Shown here: in pieces, positions 18,343 through 27,521 of the stretch
Position numbering within the stretch: position 1 is the stretch's first letter
Layout: every line of letters begins with the position of its first letter
Source: DATGSL01 sp964645585
Lineage (GTDB): Bacteria > Verrucomicrobiota > Verrucomicrobiia > Opitutales > T3Sed10-336
DNA: 64,000 bases
Reading direction: 5' to 3'
NCBI GenBank assembly: GCA_964645585.1
Contig: CAZYAN010000014.1
Location: 1 to 64,000, forward strand
Notes under the pieces: model-generated
Told to the model about the DNA's origin: nothing
The model's input: the letters and a program-made list of their open reading frames with translations, nothing else
The model's database searches: none
Program-made: the position numbers and the translations under genes

Positions 18343-20033
18343 CGGGTTCCCGCGGACGTTCGATGGATAAGGAAACGAAGTCCATTCTGAAAAGTCAGCC
18401 CGAGGAAAACGGTTCGCCCATCCGTGTATTGTTAATCGAGGACAATCCGGGAGACGCGCTGTTGATGCAGGAATGGGTGGCTGAAGCGGCCGGTGACCAG
18501 TTCGGCATGGAATGGGAATCGAGCCTGGAGGCCGGTCTCGCCCGCCTGAAGGAACAGCGATTTGACCTGGTCGTTCTGGACCTTTCGCTGCCGGACAGTC
18601 AGGGATGGAGCACCTTCGCGGCGGCCCGTGAAGCGTGCGGGCACTTGCCGCTGATTGTCATGAGCGGCTTGGATGACGAGGCGCTGGCGGTTCGAACGGT
18701 GCAGGAGGGAGCACAAGATTATCTGGTCAAGGGACATGTCGACAGCCATTCGCTCGTGCGCGCGATGCGTTACGCGATTCAGCGTCGCGAATCAGAACGG
18801 GCGCTGGCCGAGGAGCGTAACTTGCTGCGCAGTCTGCTGAACAACTTGCCGGACCCGATCTATGTCAAGGACCTGAAGGGGCGTTACTTGATCGACAATG
18901 AAGCCCACAGGCGCCTCATCGGTGCCGTCTCAGACGAAGAGGTCCGCGGGAAGACGGTCCACGACTTTCTGCCGAAGGAATCGGCGGAGAAAACCGACCG
19001 CGATGACCAAGCCGTTATTGCGAGCGGCGTGCCGGTTTTCAGCCGTGTTGAACGGCACCAGATGCCGGATGGCAGCAAGAAGTGGTTTTCGACGACCAAG
19101 GTGCCGCTGCGGGACATTGAAGGAAAAATCTTTGGAATTGTGGGGATCGATCGCGACATTACCCAGCGTAAAGAAGCCGAGGAAAAACTGGCGCGGTATA
19201 ATGTCGAATTGCGCGAGAAGAACGAGCAGCACGAAGCGGATCAGCGGATGGCGCGGGAGATCCAGCAGGCGTTGCTGCCTCACCAGTATCCATCTTTTCC
19301 GCACAGCGTCAGTCCTCGTGAGAGCGCGCTGCGTTTTTGCCATTCCTACCGTCCGACGGATCTCGTCGGCGGAGATTTTTACCATGTTCTGCCGCTCTCG
19401 GATACCGAGGCCGGCGTGATCATTTGCGACGTCATGGGCCACGGCGTCCGGTCGGCGCTTGTCACCGCGATTCTTCGAGCGCTCGTCGAAGAATTGATGT
19501 CGGTCGCTCACGACCCCGGGGAATTTTTGCACGAGATCAATCGGGCGCTGATCCAAATCCTGACTCGCACGGGTACGCTGATGTTTGCGACCGCGTTTTA
19601 TATGATCGCTGACGTCGGCCGAAGCGAAATTCGATTCGCGAACGCGGGCGGCCATCCGTCGCCGCTCCACATCAGGCGGAATGTCGGCAAAGTGGAGCCG
19701 CTTCCGATGGCAATCGGCCGAGAACCCGGTCCGGCACTCGGCTTGATCGAGGATGCGGTTTATTCGACATCGGTGTCGGATCTCGCGGAGGACGATCTGT
19801 TTTTCCTTTTCACCGACGGTCTTTTCGAAGTGGAGGGTGCGGACGGCGAATATTACGATCAGGAGCGCCTGTATGAGGCGGTCCGGCGGCGCATCACGCT
19901 TCCGGCCCAGCGTCTCTTTGACGAGATTCTCCGCGAAATCCAGCGTTACTCGAGTCGGGCTAAATTCATGGACGACGTTTGCCTCGTCGGAATCGAAGTG
20001 GTTCGGACCGGCTTAAAAGTCTCCAGTCGGTAG
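18339..20033 (+). CDS. REC-PAS-PP2C (SpoIIE/RsbU-type) phosphatase
   Basis: A 564-residue signalling phosphatase. The receiver domain (about 28-145) has LLIEDNPGD and acceptor Asp81 in VVLDLSLPDS. A PAS domain follows (about 158-280), ending in GIDRDITQRKEAEE, then a helical linker and a PP2C/SpoIIE domain (about 330-560) with GGDFYHVLPL and ICDVMGHGVRSAL, the metal-binding aspartates. Such proteins dephosphorylate anti-sigma-factor antagonists in partner-switch cascades, but no partner is in the window. The GTG at 18339 overlaps the previous stop by 4 bases; an ATG at 18363 is the alternative. Confidence 0.9.
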   Translation: MTGSRGRSMDKETKSILKSQPEENGSPIRVLLIEDNPGDALLMQEWVAEAAGDQFGMEWESSLEAGLARLKEQRFDLVVLDLSLPDSQGWSTFAAAREACGHLPLIVMSGLDDEALAVRTVQEGAQDYLVKGHVDSHSLVRAMRYAIQRRESERALAEERNLLRSLLNNLPDPIYVKDLKGRYLIDNEAHRRLIGAVSDEEVRGKTVHDFLPKESAEKTDRDDQAVIASGVPVFSRVERHQMPDGSKKWFSTTKVPLRDIEGKIFGIVGIDRDITQRKEAEEKLARYNVELREKNEQHEADQRMAREIQQALLPHQYPSFPHSVSPRESALRFCHSYRPTDLVGGDFYHVLPLSDTEAGVIICDVMGHGVRSALVTAILRALVEELMSVAHDPGEFLHEINRALIQILTRTGTLMFATAFYMIADVGRSEIRFANAGGHPSPLHIRRNVGKVEPLPMAIGREPGPALGLIEDAVYSTSVSDLAEDDLFFLFTDGLFEVEGADGEYYDQERLYEAVRRRITLPAQRLFDEILREIQRYSSRAKFMDDVCLVGIEVVRTGLKVSSR

Positions 20034-20255
20034 AAAGTCGGTTCAAGTCAACTGGCCTGTGATTATTTGCCGGGTTTGACGCGTGGGAGGATTTCCTCGG
20101 GTATAACGAGACGCGGCTCTGGTCGTTTTGGAGTCTTTCCGCATTTTTTTGTGGATACATCTTCAAGTTTACCCATTCTTTCGGATGGGTTCAGCTTCCC
20201 ACTGCTGGCAAGCGCGTTACCCAAATTCACTCCAAAATGCTGTTGCAGCGAAATT

Positions 20256-22178
20256 ATGAAATCCCGACAAATTCTCCAACTGACCCTGGCTGTTGTGACG
20301 CTTTCATCCGTTTCTGTTTTCGCCGAGGACTGGAAGCCGGCGAACCCCAAGCTGATGACCGAGTGGGGCGAACAGGTCACACCCGACTCAGCCTGGCGCG
20401 AATATCCGCGCCCGCAGTTTGTTCGGGAGCAGTGGCTGAACTTGAACGGACTCTGGGACTACGCCATTGCGAACCACACGGCTCCGAAACCGGCGGAATT
20501 TGACGGGCGGATTCTCGTTCCGTTCGCGGTTGAGTCGGCCCTTTCAGGAGTTGGAAGAGCCTGCCGGCCTGGAGACCGGATTTGGTACCGGCGCGAAGTT
20601 GAGGTTCCAGCGGATTGGGGAGATGACCGCGTTCTGCTGCATTTCGGCGCGGTGGATTACGCGTCGACCGTATGGGTGAACGGCGGCCTTGTCGGATCGC
20701 ACGTCGGCGGTTCTGATGCTTTTACGTTTGATGTAACCGACTTTTTGCGGGAAGGAAAAAACGAGCTCGTGGTGGCGGTCACCGATCCGACCGACGCCGG
20801 CGAGCAGCCGCGCGGAAAGCAGCAGCTTGAGCCGCACGGGATCTGGTACACGCCTGTCTCGGGCATCTGGCAGACCGTCTGGATGGAACCGGTCCCGCGC
20901 GATGTTTATTTGAGCGAGATTCGTCTGACGCCGGACGTCCAGAACAGCGGCCTCAAGATCGTCCCCCTCACGAATCGGGCGGTTGTTCAGGACGACTACG
21001 CGGTGCGGGTTGTTGCGCTTGCGGATGGCGCGGTGGCGGGCTCGACGACGATCCGCGTCAATCGGGAAGGCTGGCTGCCGATTCAGGACGTTCGCCTCTG
21101 GTCGCCGGAGTCGCCGTTTCTGTACGACCTGCTCGTCGACCTTGTGCGTGTTGAGTCGCCAACGGAGGATCGAGAGAAACGGCTCCCGCGCTATGGCGAT
21201 ACGGAGCGGGACGCTTACGCCGATGCGCGAATTGTCGGGGAACCGCTCGATTCGGTGAAAAGCTACTTCGCGATGCGGAGTGTTTCGGTCGGCCCGGGGC
21301 CGAAGTGGCACCAGCCGCATCTGCTGCTCAACGGCGAGCCGATTTTCCAGCACGGGCCTCTTGATCAGGGGTGGTGGCCGGACGGGCTTCTGACGCCGCC
21401 GTCCGACGCCGCGATGGCATGGGAACTCGAATGGCTGAAGGAGGCGGGGTTCAATATGCTTCGGAAACATATCAAGATTGAGCCGGCTCGGTATTACTAT
21501 CATTGCGACCGGCTCGGGCTGCTGGTTTGGCAAGATATGCCGAGCGGATTTAACCACGGTCTGGCGAATTCTTGGGAGGACGAGGGTGAGCCCGTGCGCC
21601 TGTCGGTCAGCGCCGAGCAGCACGAACTCGAGCTGAGGCGGATGATCAACCGGCTCTATAATCATCCGAGCATTGTGATGTGGATCATCCACAACGAGGG
21701 CTGGGGACAGTATGAGTCGCCCGCCTTGAGCCGCTGGGTGAAGGCGATCGATCCGAACCGCTGGGTGAACGCGATTTCGGGCTGGCTCGACCAGAACATC
21801 AGTGACGTCTACGACATACACACGTATCACGAAGTGCCGCTCGTCCCGCGCAATCAAGCCGACCGCGCGATCGTTATTGGAGAATACGGTGGTGTCGGCT
21901 GGCCGATTGAAGGCCACTTGTGGGATCCGGGAACGCGAAACTGGGGGTATCAAACCTACCACAGTCGTGAGGATTATCTAGGTGCCGTTCGCAGGAAGAT
22001 TGAGGAGATCATAAAAATGCGAAACGAAATTGGCCTCGCCGCCGCGGTCTACACGCAGACGACGGATGTCGAGGGAGAGGTCAACGGCTTCCTGACCTAC
22101 GATCGCAAGCCGAAAAAGGTTTCGCCAGAGGAGCTGCGGGAATTGAACGCGCGACTGGTAGGCCCTTATAAAAGATAG
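20256..22178 (+). CDS. Secreted glycoside hydrolase family 2 protein
   Basis: A 640-residue exported beta-glycosidase. A signal peptide (cleavage after VFA, about residue 23) precedes the sugar-binding jelly-roll (LNLNGLWDYAI, VDYASTVWVNG), an immunoglobulin-like domain, and the TIM barrel with acid/base Glu481 in the NEG of IIHNEGWGQY and nucleophile Glu543 in VIGEYGG. FNMLRKHIKIEP matches the GH2 barrel. I chose the ATG at 20256 because the signal peptide begins there; the longer frame upstream is not protein-like. Beta-galactosidase, beta-glucuronidase or beta-mannosidase activity cannot be told apart. Confidence 0.88.
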   Translation: MKSRQILQLTLAVVTLSSVSVFAEDWKPANPKLMTEWGEQVTPDSAWREYPRPQFVREQWLNLNGLWDYAIANHTAPKPAEFDGRILVPFAVESALSGVGRACRPGDRIWYRREVEVPADWGDDRVLLHFGAVDYASTVWVNGGLVGSHVGGSDAFTFDVTDFLREGKNELVVAVTDPTDAGEQPRGKQQLEPHGIWYTPVSGIWQTVWMEPVPRDVYLSEIRLTPDVQNSGLKIVPLTNRAVVQDDYAVRVVALADGAVAGSTTIRVNREGWLPIQDVRLWSPESPFLYDLLVDLVRVESPTEDREKRLPRYGDTERDAYADARIVGEPLDSVKSYFAMRSVSVGPGPKWHQPHLLLNGEPIFQHGPLDQGWWPDGLLTPPSDAAMAWELEWLKEAGFNMLRKHIKIEPARYYYHCDRLGLLVWQDMPSGFNHGLANSWEDEGEPVRLSVSAEQHELELRRMINRLYNHPSIVMWIIHNEGWGQYESPALSRWVKAIDPNRWVNAISGWLDQNISDVYDIHTYHEVPLVPRNQADRAIVIGEYGGVGWPIEGHLWDPGTRNWGYQTYHSREDYLGAVRRKIEEIIKMRNEIGLAAAVYTQTTDVEGEVNGFLTYDRKPKKVSPEELRELNARLVGPYKR

Positions 22179-22228
22179 ATCTGCCCTTGTTGTCTGCTCA
22201 GCGGAAGCCGTCCGCTCCGCCGGCTCCC

Positions 22229-22253
22229 GCCGCGGCTATGAGGAGCCCGCGGC
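22229..22253. terminator. Hairpin between convergent GH2 and nadE genes
   Basis: GCCGCGGCT (22229-22237) pairs with AGCCCGCGGC (22244-22253) with one bulged C and a 6-base loop. It lies between two genes that converge, so it could act on either strand. No T-run is visible. Confidence 0.35.
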
Positions 22254-22277
22254 TGCCGATGAGAGCGTGGCAATGCG

Positions 22278-23948
22278 TTAACCGACATATTTCTGCACGA
22301 TCGGCAGGCGGCGGCCGACACCGAACGCGAGCGGCGTGATCTTCAGGCCAGGCGCCGCTTGCTTGCGCTTGTATTCATTCAGGTCGACTTTCCGAACAAC
22401 ATCCCGGACCACGGCTTCATCGAATCCAGCGCGAATGATATCCCGCGACGATTCTCCGCGTTCGACGTAGCGTTCGAGGATCGCGTCGAGAATCGGGTAC
22501 GGCGGCAGGGTATCTTCGTCTTTTTGGTCCGGACGCAATTCCGCTGAAGGCGGCTTCGTCAGGGTTGATACCGGGATGATTTCTTCGTTGCGATTCATGT
22601 GCCGGGCCAATTCGAAAACTTTCGTCTTCGGAAGATCGGAGATCACGGCAAGACCGCCCGCCATGTCTCCATAAAGCGTGCAATACCCGACGGCCAATTC
22701 GCTCTTGTTGCCGGTCGTCAGCAGCAGCGCGTGCCATTTATTCGACAGCGCCATGAGGAGAAGTCCGCGGGCGCGAGCCTGGATATTTTCTTCGGTAACA
22801 TCGCGCGGAAGATCACGAAAAATCGGCTCGAGAGCGGTCTCCGCCCCAGTGACAACCGGATCGATGGAAATGGTCTCCAATCGGATCTCAAGATTTCGGG
22901 CGAGGTCGCGAGCGTCGGTTTTGCTGTGTTCGCTCGAGATCTTTGAAGGGAGGCTGACGCCCGTGACGTTCTCAGCGCCGAGTGCTTGCACGGCGAGCAC
23001 GGCGACGACTGCCGAATCGAGTCCGCCGCTGAGACCGAGGAGTGCCTGCTTAAAACCGCTCTTTACGGCATAGTCGCGTAAGCCAAGCACCAAGGCTTCT
23101 TCAATTTCTTCGATTTCCGATCTGTCGGAATGAATTCTCGTCCGGGAGGGGGCGTTGACGGGCGCGCTTTCCGAACCGATACCGATATCGATATCGATCA
23201 CCTGCAACGCCTCTCGAAAGGGCGGAAGCGCCGCCTGGATCGCGCCGTCCGCGCTGGCGACGAGACTGCGGCCGTCGAAAATCAGCTCATCGTTGCCGCC
23301 GATGGAATTGCACAGGACAACCGGCGCCTGGCAAAAAGTCGCGACCCCGGCGACCAGCGCTCGGCGGATTTCGCCCTTTCCGGTATGCCAAGGGCTCGCG
23401 GCGATGTTGATTACGAGGTCGACGTTTTCTTCTTGGAGGAATTGCAGAGGGCGCTCCTCGTAGCGCGCTCTTTCCGGAAGCGGCGCTTCGGTCCAAATGT
23501 CCTCGCAAATCGTCACGCCAATTCTCCGGCCGTCAAAATCGATCACTTTCGGACGGGGTGCCGGGGCGAAGTAGCGGTCTTCGTCAAATACATCGTAGGA
23601 AGGCAGCAGACACTTCCGGCAAATCTCGTCGATATCGCCATCGCGACACCAAGCGGCCGCGTTCAGAAATGGCCGACCGGGACACCCGGGATTGGTTTCG
23701 ATAAAGCCAATCAGCGCCGGGACGCTGCCGATGTGATTGACAATCTGGATGAGCGACTCTTCGACATCGGCGACGAAACGCCGTTTGAAAATCAGATCGC
23801 GAGGCGGATAGCCGCAGACAGTCATTTCAGGAAAAACAACCAAGTCGGCGCCGTCCGAGCAAAGACGCTCGTAAGCGGCGAGGATTTTCCGGCGGTTTCC
23901 CTCAAGGTCTCCGACGATAGTATTGATCTGAGCGATTCCGATGCGCAT
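22278..23948 (-). CDS. nadE: Glutamine-dependent NAD+ synthetase
   Basis: Makes NAD+ from deamido-NAD+ using ammonia from glutamine. The N-terminal nitrilase-like glutaminase domain shows its triad: Glu41 (FPEMTVCGYPP), Lys112 (CRKCLLPSYD) and Cys148 (ICEDIW). The C-terminal synthetase domain has the PP-loop LSGGLDSAV (about 294-302) and TTGNKSELAVGY. The 556 residues match the two-domain form. The ATG at 23948 is chosen since MRIGIAQINTIVGD is the normal N-terminus; 15 extra residues from 23993 are not expected. It is divergent from the LamG-like gene across a 428-base gap. Confidence 0.95.
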   Translation of the reverse strand: MRIGIAQINTIVGDLEGNRRKILAAYERLCSDGADLVVFPEMTVCGYPPRDLIFKRRFVADVEESLIQIVNHIGSVPALIGFIETNPGCPGRPFLNAAAWCRDGDIDEICRKCLLPSYDVFDEDRYFAPAPRPKVIDFDGRRIGVTICEDIWTEAPLPERARYEERPLQFLQEENVDLVINIAASPWHTGKGEIRRALVAGVATFCQAPVVLCNSIGGNDELIFDGRSLVASADGAIQAALPPFREALQVIDIDIGIGSESAPVNAPSRTRIHSDRSEIEEIEEALVLGLRDYAVKSGFKQALLGLSGGLDSAVVAVLAVQALGAENVTGVSLPSKISSEHSKTDARDLARNLEIRLETISIDPVVTGAETALEPIFRDLPRDVTEENIQARARGLLLMALSNKWHALLLTTGNKSELAVGYCTLYGDMAGGLAVISDLPKTKVFELARHMNRNEEIIPVSTLTKPPSAELRPDQKDEDTLPPYPILDAILERYVERGESSRDIIRAGFDEAVVRDVVRKVDLNEYKRKQAAPGLKITPLAFGVGRRLPIVQKYVG

Positions 23949-24376
23949 AGGAGCGAGAGATAAAGAATCCGCTGAACTTTTTTTGCGGATCAAGCGGACG
24001 ACTCAAACGAAATTCCGCTTGCCGGACAACGCATTTCAGCGGCCCTGTGCTGCAGGCGAATACGGAGGGGACGGGAAAGAAGGCCGTTTTCGTTGTGCGA
24101 ACCGTTCGGCCAGGTGCGGTGCTTCCCGCGATCGGCGGAGGACAAAGAAATCAACCGACTCAAGACCGGACGAAATCCAATAATGATCCAAAGTTCTCGA
24201 CGATCACTCAGAGTGTTTCATACTTGACCGTAATTTTTACCCGACGTAGCTTGTCGGCGCTTGTTGTAACTCCTTTAGTAAGAGGATGACAGGTGCATGG
24301 TCAACTCGCACGCTGCACCAACGTTATTCCTGGCTTTTCACGTTTCACCTACATCAACCCAAGTACGGAAGACAAA
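23949..24376. other. 428-base intergenic region
   Basis: Between nadE (minus) and the LamG-like gene (plus). I see no convincing gene; short frames here have no protein character. A possible promoter for the right-hand gene is at 24224-24252. Confidence 0.5.
24224..24252 (+). promoter_or_regulatory. Possible promoter of the LamG-like gene
   Basis: TTGACC (24224-24229) and TAGCTT (24247-24252) are spaced by 17 bases, about 125 bases before the ATG at 24377. The -35 box fits and the -10 box matches only 3 of 6. Confidence 0.25.
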
Positions 24377-25441
24377 ATGAGAAAAGGAATCAGCTCGAGA
24401 AATGGAAAAATAGGATTCGTTACCCTGCTCGGGGCTTTAGTTTTGGGCACAGCCCCGGCATTCGCCGAGCTTTTGGTTTATGAACCGTTCGATTACGAAC
24501 GGCGTCAATGGATGAGCGGCGACGAACCGGGTGTTGGAATCGAGGGTCTCGATGGCGGCTTCGGGTTCGCCGGCCCCTATGTGCAGGATCCTGTGGCCGG
24601 AACCCGGAACGCTGGAATTGCCGACGCAAACGACTTTCCGGAAGGTGCCCGGACGGAACCGCTCCGCTATGTCGATCAAGCGGGAAATCGTTTGGTGACC
24701 GCTGGCAATCAGCTTCGATCGGCGTTCGGGAATCGCAGCTGGGACATCCGTCCTTTGGCTCAGCCGCTGGGAGAACCGGGTGCTACGATTTGGATGAGCT
24801 TCCTCGCTCAGGCGCACGGCCGTTCCGGATCCAGTCGCTGGGCCTTTGTCCAGCTCTCGTACAACGGCACCGAAAGCATCTATGTCGGTGATGTGACACC
24901 GGTCTCCAGCGGCAACTGGAGTTTTCAGCTCCCTGATCGAGTCGGCGGCTCATTCTCCGCGGATCTGGGATTGCCGATGGATGAACCGACAATGTTTCTT
25001 GTGAAGTTTCAATATCCGGAGAGCACCGGAGGCTTTACTACTATCCAGGTTTGGTTGAATCCGCCGGATTTGACAGACGAAGGCGCACTTCCCGAGCCAA
25101 TCTCGGAAACTATTTATCCCTATGTCGCCTATACCCATTTGGGTCTCGCCGGACGGTATTCCACCGATTTTGATGAAATCCGCATTGGGACGACGTATGA
25201 GTCGGTGACTCCAAATGAACCGGACGTTGATCCAATTGTCCCGCAACTGGCTATCGCTATTGACGGCGAAAATGTGCGTTTAACCTGGGAAGCGGCAGCG
25301 GACGGATACCTTCTGCATGAATCCGCGGACTTGGTGCAATGGGATCCCGTTGCCGATACGCCGGTTGTCGTCGACGAGATGAACGAGGTGATCCTTCCGA
25401 GGAATCAAGATCGCCAGTTCTTCCGGTTGCAGCAGCCGTAA
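24377..25441 (+). CDS. Secreted LamG-like protein, paralogue of the NAGPA-fusion N-terminus
   Basis: A 354-residue exported protein of unknown function. A signal peptide ends in APAFA (cleavage near residue 30). The mature protein starts with LVYEPFDYERRQ, the opening of a LamG/concanavalin-like module common in Verrucomicrobiota, and ends with a module ESADLVQWDPV ... FFRLQQP. It is clearly paralogous over its whole length to the first 365 residues of the protein at 28902: shared landmarks are YERRQ, GNQLRSAFG, SFLAQAHG, SSGNW and AGRYSTDFDEIRIG. No catalytic motif was found. It probably binds carbohydrate or is a surface protein (inference). Confidence 0.8.
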   Translation: MRKGISSRNGKIGFVTLLGALVLGTAPAFAELLVYEPFDYERRQWMSGDEPGVGIEGLDGGFGFAGPYVQDPVAGTRNAGIADANDFPEGARTEPLRYVDQAGNRLVTAGNQLRSAFGNRSWDIRPLAQPLGEPGATIWMSFLAQAHGRSGSSRWAFVQLSYNGTESIYVGDVTPVSSGNWSFQLPDRVGGSFSADLGLPMDEPTMFLVKFQYPESTGGFTTIQVWLNPPDLTDEGALPEPISETIYPYVAYTHLGLAGRYSTDFDEIRIGTTYESVTPNEPDVDPIVPQLAIAIDGENVRLTWEAAADGYLLHESADLVQWDPVADTPVVVDEMNEVILPRNQDRQFFRLQQP

Positions 25442-25478
25442 CCGCACAGACCGGATGGTGACCGGATCCACAAAATGG

Positions 25479-26615
25479 TCAGGGATTGCCGCTTCGGGAA
25501 TGGCCGGCGTTGTTGGCGCGAAATTTCGGCCACGGCGCTTCGGCCAGAGGCGTGCCGACTCGGATGGCGTAGAGTTTGGAATCCCCGTTCCCGACATACA
25601 GCACTCCGTTTGGAGCGAGGGCCGGGTTCGACTCATACTCCCAGCGCGCCCGAAAGAGAAGCGTGCCATGATTCCCGTCAGCGGCCACCCGCCAAAATGC
25701 TCCGTCCAGTGAGCCGACAAAAATGCTTCCGTCAGCGCCCAGAGCCGCCGCGGTGCGGATGGGAGCGCCGGCGTCAAATGTCCATCGCACGGTTCCCTCC
25801 GCGCCGATCGCGAAAAGCCGCCCGTCCTCGGTGCCCGCAAAAATGGTTCCGTCGGCTCCAACGACAGGATGCCCGGTCACTGGTGTCCCAAGTTCCGTGT
25901 CCCACAGCAAGGCGCCGCCCGGACTCAGCGCGAGGAAGCGTCCGGAGTCCGTGCCAAAATAAATCTCGCCCGCCGCTCCCAGCGCCGGAGAAACTCCGAT
26001 CTCCGCGCCGGCGTCAAATTCCCAAAGTGCCGAACCGTTCTCGCCGACTGCCAGAACTCGCCCGGCGTTCGTGGCAATATGCAAGACACCCTCTGGCGAG
26101 ATCGCAATACTGTCGGGGACGGTACCACGGAGCGGGATCGACCACCGCGGAGTTCCAGTGGACGCGATCGCATAAAGTGTTCCCTGACGGTCAACGGCGT
26201 AAATCGAACCATCTTTTCCAACGGCCGGAGAGCCGGTTATGCCGCTCGCGGCCCGGTAGCGCCATAACTCCTCGCCGGCCGGTGACAGCGCGTAAAGGTG
26301 GCCTCCTCCCGATCCGATATAGATCGTTCCATCGGCGGCTACCGCCGGCGATGACCGAACGACCGAATCGGTCTGAAACACCCATCGCGCGCCGCCATCC
26401 GGTGCGACCGCGTGCAGCATCATATCATCGGAGCCGAAGTAGATGGTACCGTCTTCCGCAATCGCGGGAGAAGATGAAATGACATCGCCAGCCTCGGCCT
26501 TCCAAACGACATTGCCGGAACCGCCGCAACCCGCCAGACCAATCAATAGAAATAAAGCAAATAGTAAAGAATGGAGACACCATTTCCTTATAAAGTATTG
26601 TGAGAGCTGGTTCAT
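25479..26615 (-). CDS. PQQ-like beta-propeller lipoprotein
   Basis: A 378-residue lipoprotein with an N-terminal signal ending in the lipobox LAGC (Cys30). After it come eight repeats of about 39 residues, each with a pattern like SPAIAEDGTIYFGS followed by LHAVAPDGGARW, the blade signature of PQQ-type propellers. The C-terminal WPKFRANNAGHSRSG is a tail often seen on such proteins in Verrucomicrobiota. Unlike PQQ dehydrogenases it lacks visible cofactor or catalytic residues, so it is more likely a scaffold or ligand-binding surface protein than an enzyme. It is divergent from the prepilin-like gene by 63 bases. Confidence 0.8.
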   Translation of the reverse strand: MNQLSQYFIRKWCLHSLLFALFLLIGLAGCGGSGNVVWKAEAGDVISSSPAIAEDGTIYFGSDDMMLHAVAPDGGARWVFQTDSVVRSSPAVAADGTIYIGSGGGHLYALSPAGEELWRYRAASGITGSPAVGKDGSIYAVDRQGTLYAIASTGTPRWSIPLRGTVPDSIAISPEGVLHIATNAGRVLAVGENGSALWEFDAGAEIGVSPALGAAGEIYFGTDSGRFLALSPGGALLWDTELGTPVTGHPVVGADGTIFAGTEDGRLFAIGAEGTVRWTFDAGAPIRTAAALGADGSIFVGSLDGAFWRVAADGNHGTLLFRARWEYESNPALAPNGVLYVGNGDSKLYAIRVGTPLAEAPWPKFRANNAGHSRSGNP

Positions 26616-26678
26616 ATGACGAAGATAGTGGTATGTCTATGAAATGAATACAAGAAAAAGCCTTATCAAAACATCGCC

Positions 26679-27389
26679 ATGACTATATGTATCCCTCCCT
26701 TTTACCCATCACGAAAAGTTTCTTCCATCCATCGCCGGCGGAGAGGCGGATTTACCCTGATCGAGTTGCTGACCGTGATCGCTATTATCGGCATTCTTGC
26801 CGCAATCCTGATTCCCGTCACCGGTGCCATGCGCGAACGGGGGCGGCGCGCTGGATGTATTAATAATGTACGCCAGCAGTTGCTGGCTATGTACCTCTAC
26901 GCCGCGGACAACGATGGTGACGGATATTGGAAAGTCACGACCGCCGGCGCGGATGACGCGCCGATTTACCTTTATCCAAAGTACGTGGATGACCCCGACA
27001 TCTTTATATGTCCCAGCACCAAAAACACCGTTCGCAAGGACTGGCTCGCTCTGAATCCTCCCGTTACTTGGGGTTTGGAGGCACCCGCGCGATACGGGCG
27101 CGAAGACGATCGCGGAGGGCACAGCTACGAATATTTCGGGAAGTATACGAATGGTCCTCTCGCTGGCGTCGACAAGTCTCCAAACAATATTCCCGAAGGA
27201 TGGCTCGCGGAGACGGTACTGATGGTCGATGCTGACAATTTAGCCCCGAACAACTGCCCGGCCCCCGGGAACAACCACGGAGAAGATGGCTGGGTTTGGG
27301 GATTTGCCGACGGGCACGCGGAATTTGTGACCCGCGCGGACACCAACGATCGTTTTGAACGCAGCTTTCACACGCCGACTTGCCCGTGA
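26679..27389 (+). CDS. Prepilin-type cleavage/methylation protein (pseudopilin-like)
   Basis: A 236-residue type IV pilin or type II secretion pseudopilin-like protein. The prepilin peptidase site is GGFTLIELLTV, with the hydrophobic stalk following (about residues 30-48). The C-terminal globular part contains ADNDGDGYW and ends with WGFADGHAEFV, the pattern of PVC pseudopilins. It stands alone without secretion machinery or a peptidase gene. Such families are expanded in these bacteria and their individual roles are unknown. The start at 26679 leaves a basic leader of about 23 residues before the cleavage site. Confidence 0.88.
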   Translation: MTICIPPFYPSRKVSSIHRRRRGGFTLIELLTVIAIIGILAAILIPVTGAMRERGRRAGCINNVRQQLLAMYLYAADNDGDGYWKVTTAGADDAPIYLYPKYVDDPDIFICPSTKNTVRKDWLALNPPVTWGLEAPARYGREDDRGGHSYEYFGKYTNGPLAGVDKSPNNIPEGWLAETVLMVDADNLAPNNCPAPGNNHGEDGWVWGFADGHAEFVTRADTNDRFERSFHTPTCP

Positions 27390-27521
27390 TGGAATGAGGC
27401 TTGCGACGATTCATGCGGAGCTGGCGGGCGGCAGGAGCAGGGGCTTCAGCCGCTTTCCAATGACGCCACCGCGCCGACTCTTCCTTCGGTTTTGGCGGTG
27501 AGCCGCATATCATTTGGTTCT

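Noticed and set aside
20063..20380. Minus-strand frame of about 105 codons before the GH2 gene
   Set aside because: Overlaps the GH2 signal peptide coding region on the other strand, has no recognisable family and no good start inside its more protein-like part.
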